From contig CALKVA010000011.1 of the NCBI GenBank assembly GCA_937996625.1, positions 5,857 through 69,856 on the forward strand: DNA of 64,000 nucleotides, in the 5' to 3' direction. The DNA is from UBA5951 sp009936885. Its GTDB lineage: Bacteria > Pseudomonadota > Alphaproteobacteria > Puniceispirillales > Puniceispirillaceae. The translations under genes were made by a program, and so were the position numbers. Positions 1-8,649 of this stretch are shown here, piece by piece. The stretch's first letter is position 1. The number at the start of each line of letters is the position of its first letter. Under the pieces are notes generated by a model. It was given only the letters and a program-made list of their open reading frames with translations. It had not been told where the DNA came from and searched no databases.

Positions 1-604
1 AAGTATAATCTGCCTTTGCGAATACAGGATAAAGCGATGGATAGGTATCTGATGGAAAATCACGAATTAATGCTGCTGTCAATATTGAAAGGTCTCGTGC
101 TGTTGTGGTAAGATTATCATCTGGCCAGCCAGTTGAATTCGTAAAATTTGTTTTACTCATTCCTAGCTGTTTTGCAAATCTATTCATTTCATCCGAAAAC
201 GCCTCTTCAGAGTTTGATATGCCCTCGGCTATAACAACAGCTGCATCATTGCCAGACTGAACAGCAACGCCATTTATCAGCGCCTCAACACTTACTCTGG
301 TGCCAACATCAAGAAAACTTCTCGAGCCACCCATTTTCCATGCTTTTTCGCTAACAAGAAACTCATCTTCAAGACTTAACGAACCTTCAGAAATCCTAGA
401 AAACACTATATATAAAGTCATGATTTTTGCCATTGAGGCAGGTTTCATTGGGCTATCAGGATTCTTTGACAATAATACTCTGTTTGAATCAAAATCAATA
501 ATATGCGCATAATCTGCAACGGTTGTTATATGTTCATTGGCTTGAACACTTCCGCCCACCATGAAGAAGCTTAGCGCTAATAATATTTTAGGTATCAGTC
601 TCAT
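1..604 (-). CDS. D-alanyl-D-alanine carboxypeptidase (penicillin-binding protein, S11 family), 3' end beyond window
   Basis: Reading the minus strand from ATG at 604 gives an open frame that runs off the left edge, about 201 codons. A strong AAGGAGG ribosome site sits just before the ATG. Residues 1-22 form a signal peptide. The serine active-site motif SMAK (S57-K60) is followed by SGN (S117-N119), the first two of the three motifs of PBP5/6-type peptidases; the KTG motif lies outside the window. The family trims the terminal D-Ala of peptidoglycan pentapeptides in the periplasm. It is the first of three consecutive minus-strand cell-wall genes. The exact paralogue (DacA, DacC or DacD) cannot be told from the part visible. 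Confidence 0.9.
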   Translation of the reverse strand, partial: MRLIPKILLALSFFMVGGSVQANEHITTVADYAHIIDFDSNRVLLSKNPDSPMKPASMAKIMTLYIVFSRISEGSLSLEDEFLVSEKAWKMGGSRSFLDVGTRVSVEALINGVAVQSGNDAAVVIAEGISNSEEAFSDEMNRFAKQLGMSKTNFTNSTGWPDDNLTTTARDLSILTAALIRDFPSDTYPSLYPVFAKADYT

Positions 605-663
605 CTTTCCTCCTTTTTAGCGACAATTATGATCAAACAGTAAAATATGTCAAAAAGAAGATT

Positions 664-1758
664 CTAATCGACTATTATATGTGCGCCGTCGAAACCAAAT
701 TTTAATACATCTGAAAGAATTATATCTGCATCTTCTACTGTTGTGATCGGACCTATTCTAGCTTTATAAATAGGCTTACCATTATGTAAACCCTCCGATA
801 CTGAACCTTGCGTTTTCACATATCTATTGAGCGCTGAATTAGCACTATTCTTATTATAAAAGGCACCTATTTGAACCCAAATATTGGTTTGTGTAACGGG
901 TACCTCTATCACCTCTCCTATACGTGATCGAGCAAGCAATTCAATTGCAGAAGTACGCTTGGCCGTATCACTTTGGACTTGCCTTGTTGTGGTAGCATCA
1001 AGGTTAACCTCAGGTACATTATCAGCTTCAACTGGGGGCATTGTTTCATTTAAGACAAGCTGAGAAAAATTATTCTTTTTCGCTTTTCTCTCCATTGCAA
1101 GACTTTGTTCGGCTAAAATCTGTACTCTTACTCTTGCTATCCCAGATTTTAAGAATCCTAATCTTCTGGCCGCTTCTTTTGATAAATCTATAATTCTTCC
1201 AGCAACAAAAGGACCTCTATCATTTAATCTTACCACAAGCGATTTGCCATTTTCTAAATTTGTAACTCGCACAACTGAGGGCATGGGTAGCGTTTTGTGC
1301 GCTGCAGACACCAAAGTCGGGTCAAATATCTCACCATTTGCAGTTAACCTACCTGCAAATTCATCGCCATACCAAGATGCTATACCTGTTTCATCATATC
1401 TTAAATCCCTTTCAGGATAGTACCAATTATCGGCAACTTCGTATGGATCGCCAATTTTATAGCGAGGTTGAGGCGTAATTATATTATTTTTGGTTGCCTT
1501 ACTAATATTATTATTTTTATTAAGATCACTTCTGTTTTTTGATATGGCGGCTGCTGGGTTATCAGCGCTACTTTTTGTATTTTCTTCAATTTTATTGATA
1601 TTTGCGATATGGGCTTTTTTAGCCAAATTTACAGCAACTTCGGTTGCTGTACATGCTGATAGAAGCAAACAACAGGCTGCAATGGATATATATTTACCAA
1701 GATTTTGCCTATCAGAGAGCATATCAGACATACCTAAAACATAAAGTATACGCCGCAT
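664..1758 (-). CDS. rlpA: RlpA-like septal lytic transglycosylase lipoprotein with SPOR domain
   Basis: 364 residues. An N-terminal signal ends in a lipobox (LLSAC, Cys36). The double-psi beta-barrel domain (about 120-215) has the RlpA signatures ETGIASWYG, FAGRLTANGE and LNDRGPF. The C-terminus (about 290-364, IWVQIGAFYNKNSA...) is a SPOR domain that binds denuded septal glycan. RlpA proteins are outer-membrane lipoproteins acting at the division septum; glycan cleavage is known for some members only. An Asn/Lys-rich linker follows the lipid anchor. Starts at Met10 or Met13 would give a more normal signal length; an AGGAT site 9 bases upstream supports 1758. Confidence 0.93.
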   Translation of the reverse strand: MRRILYVLGMSDMLSDRQNLGKYISIAACCLLLSACTATEVAVNLAKKAHIANINKIEENTKSSADNPAAAISKNRSDLNKNNNISKATKNNIITPQPRYKIGDPYEVADNWYYPERDLRYDETGIASWYGDEFAGRLTANGEIFDPTLVSAAHKTLPMPSVVRVTNLENGKSLVVRLNDRGPFVAGRIIDLSKEAARRLGFLKSGIARVRVQILAEQSLAMERKAKKNNFSQLVLNETMPPVEADNVPEVNLDATTTRQVQSDTAKRTSAIELLARSRIGEVIEVPVTQTNIWVQIGAFYNKNSANSALNRYVKTQGSVSEGLHNGKPIYKARIGPITTVEDADIILSDVLKFGFDGAHIIVD

Positions 1759-1920
1759 TATTATATCCTAAACATCCCCTTTCTCGCAATCAATCTATTT
1801 AATATCTGATATATGAATGGTCTTCAGGGCGTTGCTGCCTGAATAGGTTGTTTTATGGGTGAATCCAAATTGAGTTATTAACATTGCGCTCTTCTTTTCG
1901 CACTCGAGCGCTTTTACATT

Positions 1921-2928
1921 CTAACGCAGGGCATCAGATAGTCGTCCAACCGAAGCTGCATAATAGATAGAACGATTCCATCTGAGTATAGAATCAAAGT
2001 TACTATAGGCTAGAAACACAAGGTCACTGGTGGAGGAAGTCACTATTCGAGCCGTTAAATTTCGCTCTGGCAATAAACTGCCATCAGGGTTTCTTACGCC
2101 CATTGCCTCCCATTCGCGCAGAGTCTTACGTTTCTTATTTTTGACCAAACTGGAAAAATCCTGTCCATCTGGAAGTATAACCTGCCTACCCCAAGTAATA
2201 TCATTCCGCCAACCAGCAGATGTGAGATAGAATGCTATCGAGGCAAAAACATCTTGCTCATTTGCCCAAACATCTTTGCGGCCATCTTTATCCCAATCCT
2301 GAGCAAAATTCAGAAAACTAGATGGCAAAAACTGAGCTTGGCCAACTTCACCTGCCCAGCCACCCTTCATATCAGATCGTGCAATATGACCTTCATCAAG
2401 TATCTGCAATGCATTAAATAGCTCTTTGCGAAAAAATGCCCCTCTTCTACCATCGTATGCAAGGGTTGCAAGCGCCTGAGGGACATCATATTTACCTAAA
2501 TAAGAACCAAAATTCGTTTCAAGTCCCCAAAAGGTAACGATAAAGCGTGGTTGAACTTTATAATAATCAGATATCTGTGCTAAAATAACTTTATGCTCTT
2601 CAAGAAGCTCTCTTGCCTTTGCAATTTTCGTATTTGTTACCCGTTTAGCAAGGTAATCATCGAGAGTTTGAGTAAATTCAGGTTGGTTTCGGTCAAGTTC
2701 AATTATTCGCTTGATGGGTCTGAATTCTGAAAGTGCGTCATCAAATGTTGCCTCAGATATGCCTCTTGCGATAGCGTCCTTTCTTAATTCAAGTAGCCAA
2801 TCTGTTAGTTCGGTTTGCTGGCTAGCGTTAGATGAAGAAATCAATACGCATAGTATAAAAAGTGATCCAAAAGCCACTCTATTAAAAACCGCAGAAAAGC
2901 TGGCACCTAAAAAAGAATTAAATCGCAT
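1921..2928 (-). CDS. MltB-like lytic murein transglycosylase (SLT_2 family)
   Basis: 335 residues from the ATG at 2928, chosen because AAGGAG lies 8 bases upstream and a signal peptide follows at once (hydrophobic run ending near SNASQQ). The longer frame reaching 3021 has no such site. The catalytic Glu is in WGLETNFGSY, and GQAQFLPSSFLNFA plus DWDKDGRKD match the family's peptidoglycan-binding groove. The enzyme would cleave glycan strands in the periplasm to 1,6-anhydro-muropeptides. It lacks a C-terminal peptidoglycan-binding domain. It sits upstream of rlpA in the same orientation, separated by about 160 bases. Confidence 0.93.
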   Translation of the reverse strand: MRFNSFLGASFSAVFNRVAFGSLFILCVLISSSNASQQTELTDWLLELRKDAIARGISEATFDDALSEFRPIKRIIELDRNQPEFTQTLDDYLAKRVTNTKIAKARELLEEHKVILAQISDYYKVQPRFIVTFWGLETNFGSYLGKYDVPQALATLAYDGRRGAFFRKELFNALQILDEGHIARSDMKGGWAGEVGQAQFLPSSFLNFAQDWDKDGRKDVWANEQDVFASIAFYLTSAGWRNDITWGRQVILPDGQDFSSLVKNKKRKTLREWEAMGVRNPDGSLLPERNLTARIVTSSTSDLVFLAYSNFDSILRWNRSIYYAASVGRLSDALR

Positions 2929-3295
2929 TATGATTCTCCTTGAATATAAACTCAAAAACCAACTATGAACATTCTGTTGTCCTTCATTTAAACCAATAGC
3001 AAAGAATAACAAAATTAACAACTAAAGCTCATTTTAAATAAAAGCTCATTGCTAATCGGTTTTCCGTAATTTTAAAGAATGAATCAAGATATCATTTTAA
3101 ATAAAGGCAGAGTTTTAGCGATTGGATTAAACACCACTCTAAATATCAAAAATAGCATAGAATTGTGTAATTTTTTAACTTGAAAATAATTCTTATTGAA
3201 TTTTCAGACGGAAATGGATTAGAGTGCGGGGCAATCAGTTTTGTAACTAGATATTGATTAGGTTTAATCAATTAGCTGAGTTATCTCAGTCCTGT
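2929..3295. other. Intergenic region upstream of tRNA-Ser
   Basis: About 367 bases lie between the transglycosylase start and tRNA-Ser. I see no gene. The first 90 bases are an in-frame extension of the transglycosylase frame without a ribosome site. A short direct repeat (TCATTTTAAATAAA) occurs near 3028 and 3091. Promoters for the leftward transglycosylase gene and the rightward tRNA must lie here. Confidence 0.6.
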
Positions 3296-3385
3296 GGAGG
3301 GGTGGCAGAGCGGTTGAATGCACCGGTCTTGAAAACCGGCATGGGTGAAAGCCCATCGTGGGTTCGAATCCCACCTCCTCCGCCA
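3296..3385 (+). tRNA. tRNA-Ser (anticodon TGA)
   Basis: A 90-base class II tRNA with encoded CCA. The acceptor stem GGAGGGG pairs with CTCCTCC (one G-T pair). The anticodon stem CCGGT/ACCGG carries loop CTTGAAA, giving anticodon TGA for UCA/UCG serine codons. A variable arm (CATGGGTGAAAGCCCATC) precedes the T arm with GTTCGAATC. Its 3' end may have been an integration site: a decayed copy appears near 8188-8215. Confidence 0.97.
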
Positions 3386-3484
3386 CTGTGATCATTAACC
3401 AATTGTAAATAAATTATTTATTTTTTCTAGCTCTCTATACCCCCAAATTACCCCCCAAAAAAAATTTATTTACAAGAAAACTCT

Positions 3485-3589
3485 CTATGTGACGGGCCTT
3501 TTCTTTGTTCTAAGATAATGGGCAACAAGGTCAGCTTCTAATGATTGTGCTTCAGAAATCAAAGAACAAAACCATTCACGCTTTCGTTC
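3485..3589 (-). pseudogene. Possible C-terminal gene remnant next to tRNA-Ser
   Basis: A stop-to-stop frame of about 34 codons ends at 3485 and reads RKREWFCSLISEAQSLEA... The composition looks protein-like (charged, helix-forming) but there is no start codon with a ribosome site, and upstream it is closed by a TAG. It could be the degraded tail of a gene carried in with the neighbouring block. I do not recognise a family. Confidence 0.25.
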
Positions 3590-3610
3590 CTATTTTGATA
3601 AGTCTGTGTT

Positions 3611-3811
3611 TTAATTATCTAAAATGAAATCTTTTTCAACTCTATCGAGAAAAATTTTTTTATTCTTAAGTTTTAATGTTTTAAGTTCTAAACGTTTTTC
3701 ATAATTTTCATGTATCCCATAAAGAATCTGATATGTAATAATAAAAATAATAAGTAAAAACCATGAGCTAAAGATGGGATGCTCAAAAAAGATATTAATT
3801 AAGTTCATCAT
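3611..3811 (-). CDS. Small single-pass membrane protein, unknown
   Basis: 66 residues. One hydrophobic segment (about residues 14-32, SSWFLLIIFIITYQILYGI) is followed by a charged, Lys-rich, probably coiled-coil tail. A GGGAG sequence lies about 14 bases before the double ATG, which is far for a ribosome site. It lies between the tRNA-Ser and the luciferase-like operon, in the same orientation as the operon. No family recognised; it may be real but is weakly supported. Confidence 0.4.
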   Translation of the reverse strand: MMNLINIFFEHPIFSSWFLLIIFIITYQILYGIHENYEKRLELKTLKLKNKKIFLDRVEKDFILDN

Positions 3812-4007
3812 GGAGAGGTGCTCCCATTATTTCTTATAAAGTCGTTCATTCTTTAAATCCGACTATATAATACCCTCTCAAGGCAAACGAAAAGTGGTCA
3901 AGAAAATTTTTTGGGAAATGTCGAAACTATGGGACCAATTTTTTTGAGAATACTAATGTGGACAGTACCTGCGGTTTGTATCACATTTGCTCTTAGAAAG
4001 TTTTATT

Positions 4008-5042
4008 TCACTGGAATGCAGGCATTACCTCGTTTATGAAACGTGCTAAGCTGTTTTTTTTGCGTTGGCCAGATAAACCGCTATCAATCCAGAATGAAAA
4101 TTCATCATAGCCCATGTCTTCATAACGTTTAATTCGATCAACAACTTTACTTACCGTACCCACCGTCAAATCACCCGCAATGCTTTCCGGATTAATCATT
4201 TTGTTTTCGGCAATCTCCTGTTCGGTCAGCGGTTGAATTGCACCTTGTAACACCGGTCGTTGATTTTGAAACCAAGCTCCAAAATAACAATAAAATCGAG
4301 TTAATGCCTGAATTGCATGTTCTTCATCAGCTGCGTCTTTAGCCACATAGGTATGGTGCAGTAACATGATTTTTGGCGATTTTCCGAGATGATTAGCCTT
4401 AGCCTCATTAAAGCTGTTCATTAACGAGGAGATTTCATTCACACCCTGCCAAAGTGGGGTTACTTGTACATTAAAATCGTTAGAAATTGCAAATTCATGA
4501 CTGTTGGGGTCACGAGCGGCAATCCAAATAGGCGGACCATTTTTTTGAATGGGTTTTGGAGCTGAAGTTGTCGAAGGAAATTTAAAAAATTCACCATTAT
4601 GTGCATAATCGCCATGCCATAATTTACGCAATGTTGGTGCGATTTCACGCATCCGTTTACCAGCATTCCATGCATCCATACCTGGAACAATACGCTCATA
4701 TTCATAACTGTATGCTCCACGAGCAATCCCAATTTCTAATCTACCCTTTGTCATCAAATCTGTTGCGGCTGCTTCGCCAGCCAATTTTATGGGGTGCCAG
4801 AACGGAGCGATAATAGTCCCTGTTCCAAGACGAACATTTTTCGTATGATGTGCCAGATCTACTATCGATAAAAAGGGATTAGGTGCAATAGTAAATTCCA
4901 TCCCGTGATGTTCACCAGTCCAAATTGCGCGCATTCCACCTTCATCAGCCATCTTACACAAATCTATAAAATCTGAATAAAGTTTTTCATGACTATCACC
5001 ACGACTAACGCGCTCCATATGAGCAAAAAGTGAAAACTCCAT
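4008..5042 (-). CDS. LLM-class flavin-dependent oxidoreductase (bacterial luciferase-like)
   Basis: 344 residues. The N-terminus MEFSLFAHMER and the blocks GEHHGMEFTIAPNP, RLGTGTIIAPFWHPIKLAGEAA and GRLEIGIARGAY are typical of F420/FMN-dependent luciferase-like monooxygenases with a TIM-barrel fold; WIDSGL near the C-terminus fits the barrel closing. These enzymes use reduced flavin and oxygen to attack C-S, C-N or C-C bonds; the substrate is unknown. Its ATG overlaps the stop of the preceding hydrolase by one base (TAATG), so the two are translationally coupled. It is the last gene of an operon that begins near 7849. Confidence 0.9.
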   Translation of the reverse strand: MEFSLFAHMERVSRGDSHEKLYSDFIDLCKMADEGGMRAIWTGEHHGMEFTIAPNPFLSIVDLAHHTKNVRLGTGTIIAPFWHPIKLAGEAAATDLMTKGRLEIGIARGAYSYEYERIVPGMDAWNAGKRMREIAPTLRKLWHGDYAHNGEFFKFPSTTSAPKPIQKNGPPIWIAARDPNSHEFAISNDFNVQVTPLWQGVNEISSLMNSFNEAKANHLGKSPKIMLLHHTYVAKDAADEEHAIQALTRFYCYFGAWFQNQRPVLQGAIQPLTEQEIAENKMINPESIAGDLTVGTVSKVVDRIKRYEDMGYDEFSFWIDSGLSGQRKKNSLARFINEVMPAFQ

Positions 5043-5827
5043 TAAACCGCTTCCCTATGACAACGTTCTATAAAGTCGATTAAGTATTTATTCACGCTCT
5101 CATAATGCGTCATTGGCATCATATGCGCTGCATCCTCAAGAATAACAGCATTTCCCATTTCACACAAATTAGCCATTTGTATTGACATATCAGGCGTCGA
5201 GTTTGGCTCTCGACCTCCTGTCATAAAAAGTGCAGGTTTTTTAAGTGCGACAAGCTCTTCTGCTGTTGGTCCATTTTCTTGGGCAAAAACATTATAAGCG
5301 GCTCGATATTCTTCTATCGATACATGACTAAGTAATTGTTCACACATTTCTGCTTCGGTAGATGTCTCGTCGTCAAACCAACGTTTTAATGTTGGTCTTG
5401 GGTCAACATTTGAAGCTGCAACGAGCTCTTTAGCTCGTTTTCGGACGGCATCTTGGGCTGATTTGGAACGTTGATAAACTGCATTAAGCGCAACCACCCC
5501 AACAACCTTTTTATTAAACGCAAGCTTTAGAGCGATCATTGCCCCCATTGAATGACCGACAACAACAGTAGGATCTTTTAGAGGGTGCTTCATGGCCGTA
5601 ACATAGTCACTCAGGTCCGGGCTCGGCACATCCAATCCTGGGCTACTACCATGGCCTGGCATATCAAAGGCCGTAACAGAAAAATAATTTGCCAAAGTGT
5701 CAATCTGACCACCCCATGCATCTGCATTCAACCCAACTCCATGCAACAGTGTGACTGATGGCCCCAGACCCGCAGTTATAGCCATCAGATTATCCAGTTC
5801 AGATCGCAGCCGGGTTTTCCAAATCAT
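5042..5827 (-). CDS. Alpha/beta hydrolase in the DUF1185-LLM operon
   Basis: 261 residues. The oxyanion segment LLHGVGLNADAWGGQ and nucleophile elbow GHSMGA (GxSxG) identify an alpha/beta-hydrolase; a late acid in TGGRE and a His in AAHMM complete a likely triad. The start at 5827 overlaps the upstream gene by 29 bases; Met15 (5785) is an alternative, but the N-terminal strand MIWKTR... suits the family. It probably cleaves an ester, amide or C-C product passed between the DUF1185 protein and the monooxygenase; this role is inferred from context alone. Confidence 0.88.
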   Translation of the reverse strand: MIWKTRLRSELDNLMAITAGLGPSVTLLHGVGLNADAWGGQIDTLANYFSVTAFDMPGHGSSPGLDVPSPDLSDYVTAMKHPLKDPTVVVGHSMGAMIALKLAFNKKVVGVVALNAVYQRSKSAQDAVRKRAKELVAASNVDPRPTLKRWFDDETSTEAEMCEQLLSHVSIEEYRAAYNVFAQENGPTAEELVALKKPALFMTGGREPNSTPDMSIQMANLCEMGNAVILEDAAHMMPMTHYESVNKYLIDFIERCHREAV

Positions 5828-6398
5828 GTCCGAGATCCTTCAAATCCTGATAACGATCACCAATTCTATGGTGAGGTCGCCCTGATGTTGCGCCACCTAG
5901 TACCACAATAATTTCATCGCTCCGAGGTGCATCCGAAATAGAAAAATGTATGGTAAGGTAATGAGAACGACGACCCGCATCATTTTTGTCCATTAGTGGA
6001 ACCATAATAGGTGCATTCCCGCTCCCTCTGGTGTTTGTAAACGCTAAATAGGATTTAGCGCCAACCGCTTCTCTATAAAAATTCCCAAACTGTAATGTAT
6101 GAATCAAAGCAGATGCGTGTTCTATTTCTCCATCTAGACCCACAACGGCAGCCTTGCCGTAAGCCTCAATCGCATCTCCATTCCCTGAAAGGGAAATCAT
6201 TCGGTTAGTCAACATTTCACCAAGTTTAGGGCCATAGGCCAAAATTTCTGGCTTGAGATTTTCGATAAATTTTCCTGTCCATGGGTTTCGTAGAACAGCT
6301 GCTACTGCAAATATTCGCCACGGCTTTTTAGCAGAGCGATTTCCTTCAATCAGCGTCTCTTCATCATAGGTTACGAATTTACGAATCTCCGGTTCCAC
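5799..6398 (-). CDS. DUF1185 / 'amino acid synthesis' family protein (PF06684-like)
   Basis: 199 residues. The N-terminus EIRKFVTYDEETLIEG and the blocks NPWTGKFIENL, GKAAVVGLDGEIEHASALIHTLQFGN and YLTIHFSISDAPRSDEI match this small family, whose name comes from a structural-genomics suggestion and not from shown biochemistry. The Gly/His-rich tail (GGATSGRPHHRIGD) is conserved-looking. The gene overlaps the downstream hydrolase start. Association with hydrolases and luciferase-like oxygenases points to a catabolic enzyme, perhaps an amidohydrolase-like activity, but this is inference. Confidence 0.85.
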   Translation of the reverse strand: MEPEIRKFVTYDEETLIEGNRSAKKPWRIFAVAAVLRNPWTGKFIENLKPEILAYGPKLGEMLTNRMISLSGNGDAIEAYGKAAVVGLDGEIEHASALIHTLQFGNFYREAVGAKSYLAFTNTRGSGNAPIMVPLMDKNDAGRRSHYLTIHFSISDAPRSDEIIVVLGGATSGRPHHRIGDRYQDLKDLGHDLENPAAI

Positions 6399-6664
6399 TT
6401 AGATAATCCTTTTGATTTTTGAGACATTTTTTGATTGCTAACATTTTAAAAATAATAAGTAAAATAGTATCACCACATCTTTCATTGAATGATAGAAGAT
6501 AAGATATCAGTGGGAAAGAGATTTCAACCGCCTACACTCATATTTTTATAAAGCTCAATCACATTGTAACTTAAGTCCCTAAAAGAAGCCAAAACGCACC
6601 GGGTCTACGGTCCTAGATACACGGCACATTAACCTCGACCCCTTCATCAAATAAGCAATTTGAT

Positions 6665-7849
6665 TTAGGGTATTTCATCAAACATTCCGTTTCCATTTTT
6701 TGATATGAATCGCCGCTTTGAAAAACCCTTTACAAATTCATCATCTAATGCTTTTTTCATCCAACTCGCTATGTAATGAAAGATACCATGACCAGAAAGT
6801 GCCTCTGGAGCGCGAATTGGATGAAATTCATCTTCAAAAACCCACATCTCTTTGGGTGCATTTATATGATTGAAAATGGCATCTGCATCTTCTAATGGAC
6901 TTAATGGATCAAACTCTCCTGTTGCCATCAATGTTGGGCATGAAATATTACCCACATCGGGCTTTAGACTAAGTTGTTCGGTCATTTTATCAAACTGCTC
7001 TTCTGATTGCATCCCGGCCATTTCCATAAATATCTGTTTAAATCTGATTGGTGCTTCATCAAAAATAGTTAAATTTTCCCAATAATAGCACGCAACAGCA
7101 CCAGCGAGTGCAGCAAACCTTGGCTCCGCTGCTGCGGCTCTCATTGACCAAAAAGTGCCAAAACTTCTTCCGCAAATACCAATTTTATTTTCATTCACTG
7201 ATTTTTGCTGTGCCAAAAATTCATAAGCCGCTTTTGCAACAACAACGTGATTATCAGGGGTTACAAAAACACCTGATTTTAACATTTCCCCCTGTCCTGG
7301 ACCATCGACGGATAAAACATGCATTCCCCGCATATGGAATTCATTCTCCAGCGGATTAGGATAATTCTCTTTGGTATTATCCATGCCAGGAATAAATACC
7401 ACGGCTGGGACCCTTTCTTCGCTTTCAAAGACATGCCATAAAGCAGGAATAGGACCAATTTCACTTTCAAGATAAACTTTTATAACTTTATTCTCTGATA
7501 ACTTATAGAGCTCGCTAGCACATAGGAGACACTTGTCATAAAGTTGCCATCTGTAATCACTTATAATTGGGACTGTAAAATGTTGCGCCTCACGATACAT
7601 CTCTGAGGCTTTTCGATATAAAATCTTAGCGCTTATTAAATCACCATCTAATTTAGAGAGGTTTGCTAGGCGTTCAGATTTTTCAGCTTTCTTTGCTAAA
7701 TATTTTGCCGCCATCTTGATTGATTTTACAGAAGATGGAAGCTGACGCCCGTCTATTTCAAAATGAATTGCACGACCTGTTGTTCGCATTAAATAATCAT
7801 ATATCCATTGCTGACCGTCACGGGCACGGATCTGTTTATTTATATTCAT
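6665..7849 (-). CDS. Alpha/beta hydrolase with N-terminal helical cap (FrsA / dihydroxypseudooxynicotine hydrolase-like)
   Basis: 394 residues. Residues 1-120 form a helical domain (MAAKYLAKKAEKSERLANLS, AKILYRKASEMYREA). A hydrolase core follows with VVFIPGMDNTKENY (oxyanion strand), VDGPGQGE, nucleophile elbow GRSFGTF, and a late Asp (TGEFDPLSPLEDA) and His (EDEFHPIR). This layout resembles the C-C bond hydrolases of the nicotine pathway and the FrsA esterases. It is the first gene of the leftward operon; a 266-base gap separates it from the DUF1185 gene, so a second promoter is possible. Substrate unknown. Confidence 0.87.
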   Translation of the reverse strand: MNINKQIRARDGQQWIYDYLMRTTGRAIHFEIDGRQLPSSVKSIKMAAKYLAKKAEKSERLANLSKLDGDLISAKILYRKASEMYREAQHFTVPIISDYRWQLYDKCLLCASELYKLSENKVIKVYLESEIGPIPALWHVFESEERVPAVVFIPGMDNTKENYPNPLENEFHMRGMHVLSVDGPGQGEMLKSGVFVTPDNHVVVAKAAYEFLAQQKSVNENKIGICGRSFGTFWSMRAAAAEPRFAALAGAVACYYWENLTIFDEAPIRFKQIFMEMAGMQSEEQFDKMTEQLSLKPDVGNISCPTLMATGEFDPLSPLEDADAIFNHINAPKEMWVFEDEFHPIRAPEALSGHGIFHYIASWMKKALDDEFVKGFSKRRFISKNGNGMFDEIP

Positions 7850-7981
7850 TTTATTTCCAATCCATTCTTATAGCATTTAAAATGTAACCTTAAAAAGGAT
7901 GTCTCAATTCAATAAAAATGGCAAAGATTTATGAGGTATTGTTTTTAAACCAAACCCCTCCCAGACTAATCTATTAACCTA

Positions 7982-8000
7982 TCAGACCTCCGTGGTCCGA
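7982..8000. promoter_or_regulatory. Imperfect inverted repeat upstream of the hydrolase/LLM operon
   Basis: TCAGACC and GGTCCGA (6 of 7 pairs complementary) are separated by TCCGT, about 133 bases before the ATG at 7849. A GC-rich dyad in an AT-rich intergenic stretch is a plausible operator for a GntR- or LysR-type regulator. No regulator gene is adjacent. Confidence 0.3.
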
Positions 8001-8187
8001 CAATTGCAGACCGAGCAACTATATCCCCCCCCCAATCTAAAAATTAGAGCTCATTAGCAAACAGAACCAGTAACTCCAAATGAAAAAACTAAGGGAATAA
8101 AGACTACTATTTCTAAATTATTTTGTGGGGTAAAATATAGGTTGACTAAAGAGGCTCTCTAAAATTCACATTAAAACAGAAAGTTAG

Positions 8188-8215
8188 AAGGTAGTTCGGA
8201 GTTCACCTGCTCCGC
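8188..8215 (+). repeat. Decayed copy of the tRNA-Ser 3' end (possible old attachment site)
   Basis: The sequence GTTCGGAGTTCACCTGCTCC followed by GCCA matches the 24-base 3' end of tRNA-Ser at 3362-3385 at 19 positions, including the terminal CTCCGCCA. No full tRNA can be folded here. It lies about 4.8 kb from the intact tRNA and may mark the far end of an old tRNA-targeted insertion. The match is imperfect, so chance or a dead tRNA copy is possible. Confidence 0.4.
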
Positions 8216-8649
8216 CATTTTACTATACTAAAATTGTGTGATAGCGTTTCATGAGCTAAAAATATAATTACTAATATAAAAAGTGATTTATATCTTAGAA
8301 GAGCTTTGTTATCTCTAAAAGAATGCAAGAGATAATGCTATTTTATAGGCATACCAAAAACGGAGCCAATTTTCCTTACTAAAAAACGTAAATAGTTTAA
8401 ATATAGCCTAAGCTTTAAAGGACTGGCATTGGTTTTAGTTAGGTTGATTGAAAGTGTTAACAGCTACTTTGGTCACATTTTTTGGGATACAAAAATTAAT
8501 ATACTTCTATTCCTCAGGAAGATATGAATCAACTTGTTGAAACAAAAATCTCTAACCAAAATGCTCTAGAGAGTTTGCGACTTTTATGATAATCCATCTT
8601 CTAAATTAATATTTAGAAAGAAAGACAAGATGATTTAGAAATTCTCCAG

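Larger units (their letters stand above)
7850..8649. other. 800-base gene-poor region between the hydrolase operon and pal
   Basis: I find no convincing gene. It holds an imperfect inverted repeat at 7982-8000, a run of nine C at 8025-8033, a decayed tRNA-Ser 3' end at about 8188-8215, and a 21-codon reading frame at 8524 (ATG preceded by AGGAAG) that stops quickly and may be a gene stub. The stretch looks like decayed DNA at an insertion boundary. Confidence 0.5.

Noticed and set aside
1886..1915. GCGCTC...GAGCGC followed by TTTT, as a terminator
   Set aside because: A 14-base loop and T-run on the plus strand, while the flanking genes are on the minus strand; not convincing.
8025..8033. 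Run of nine C as a phase-variable tract
   Set aside because: It lies in non-coding DNA with no gene or promoter that it could switch.
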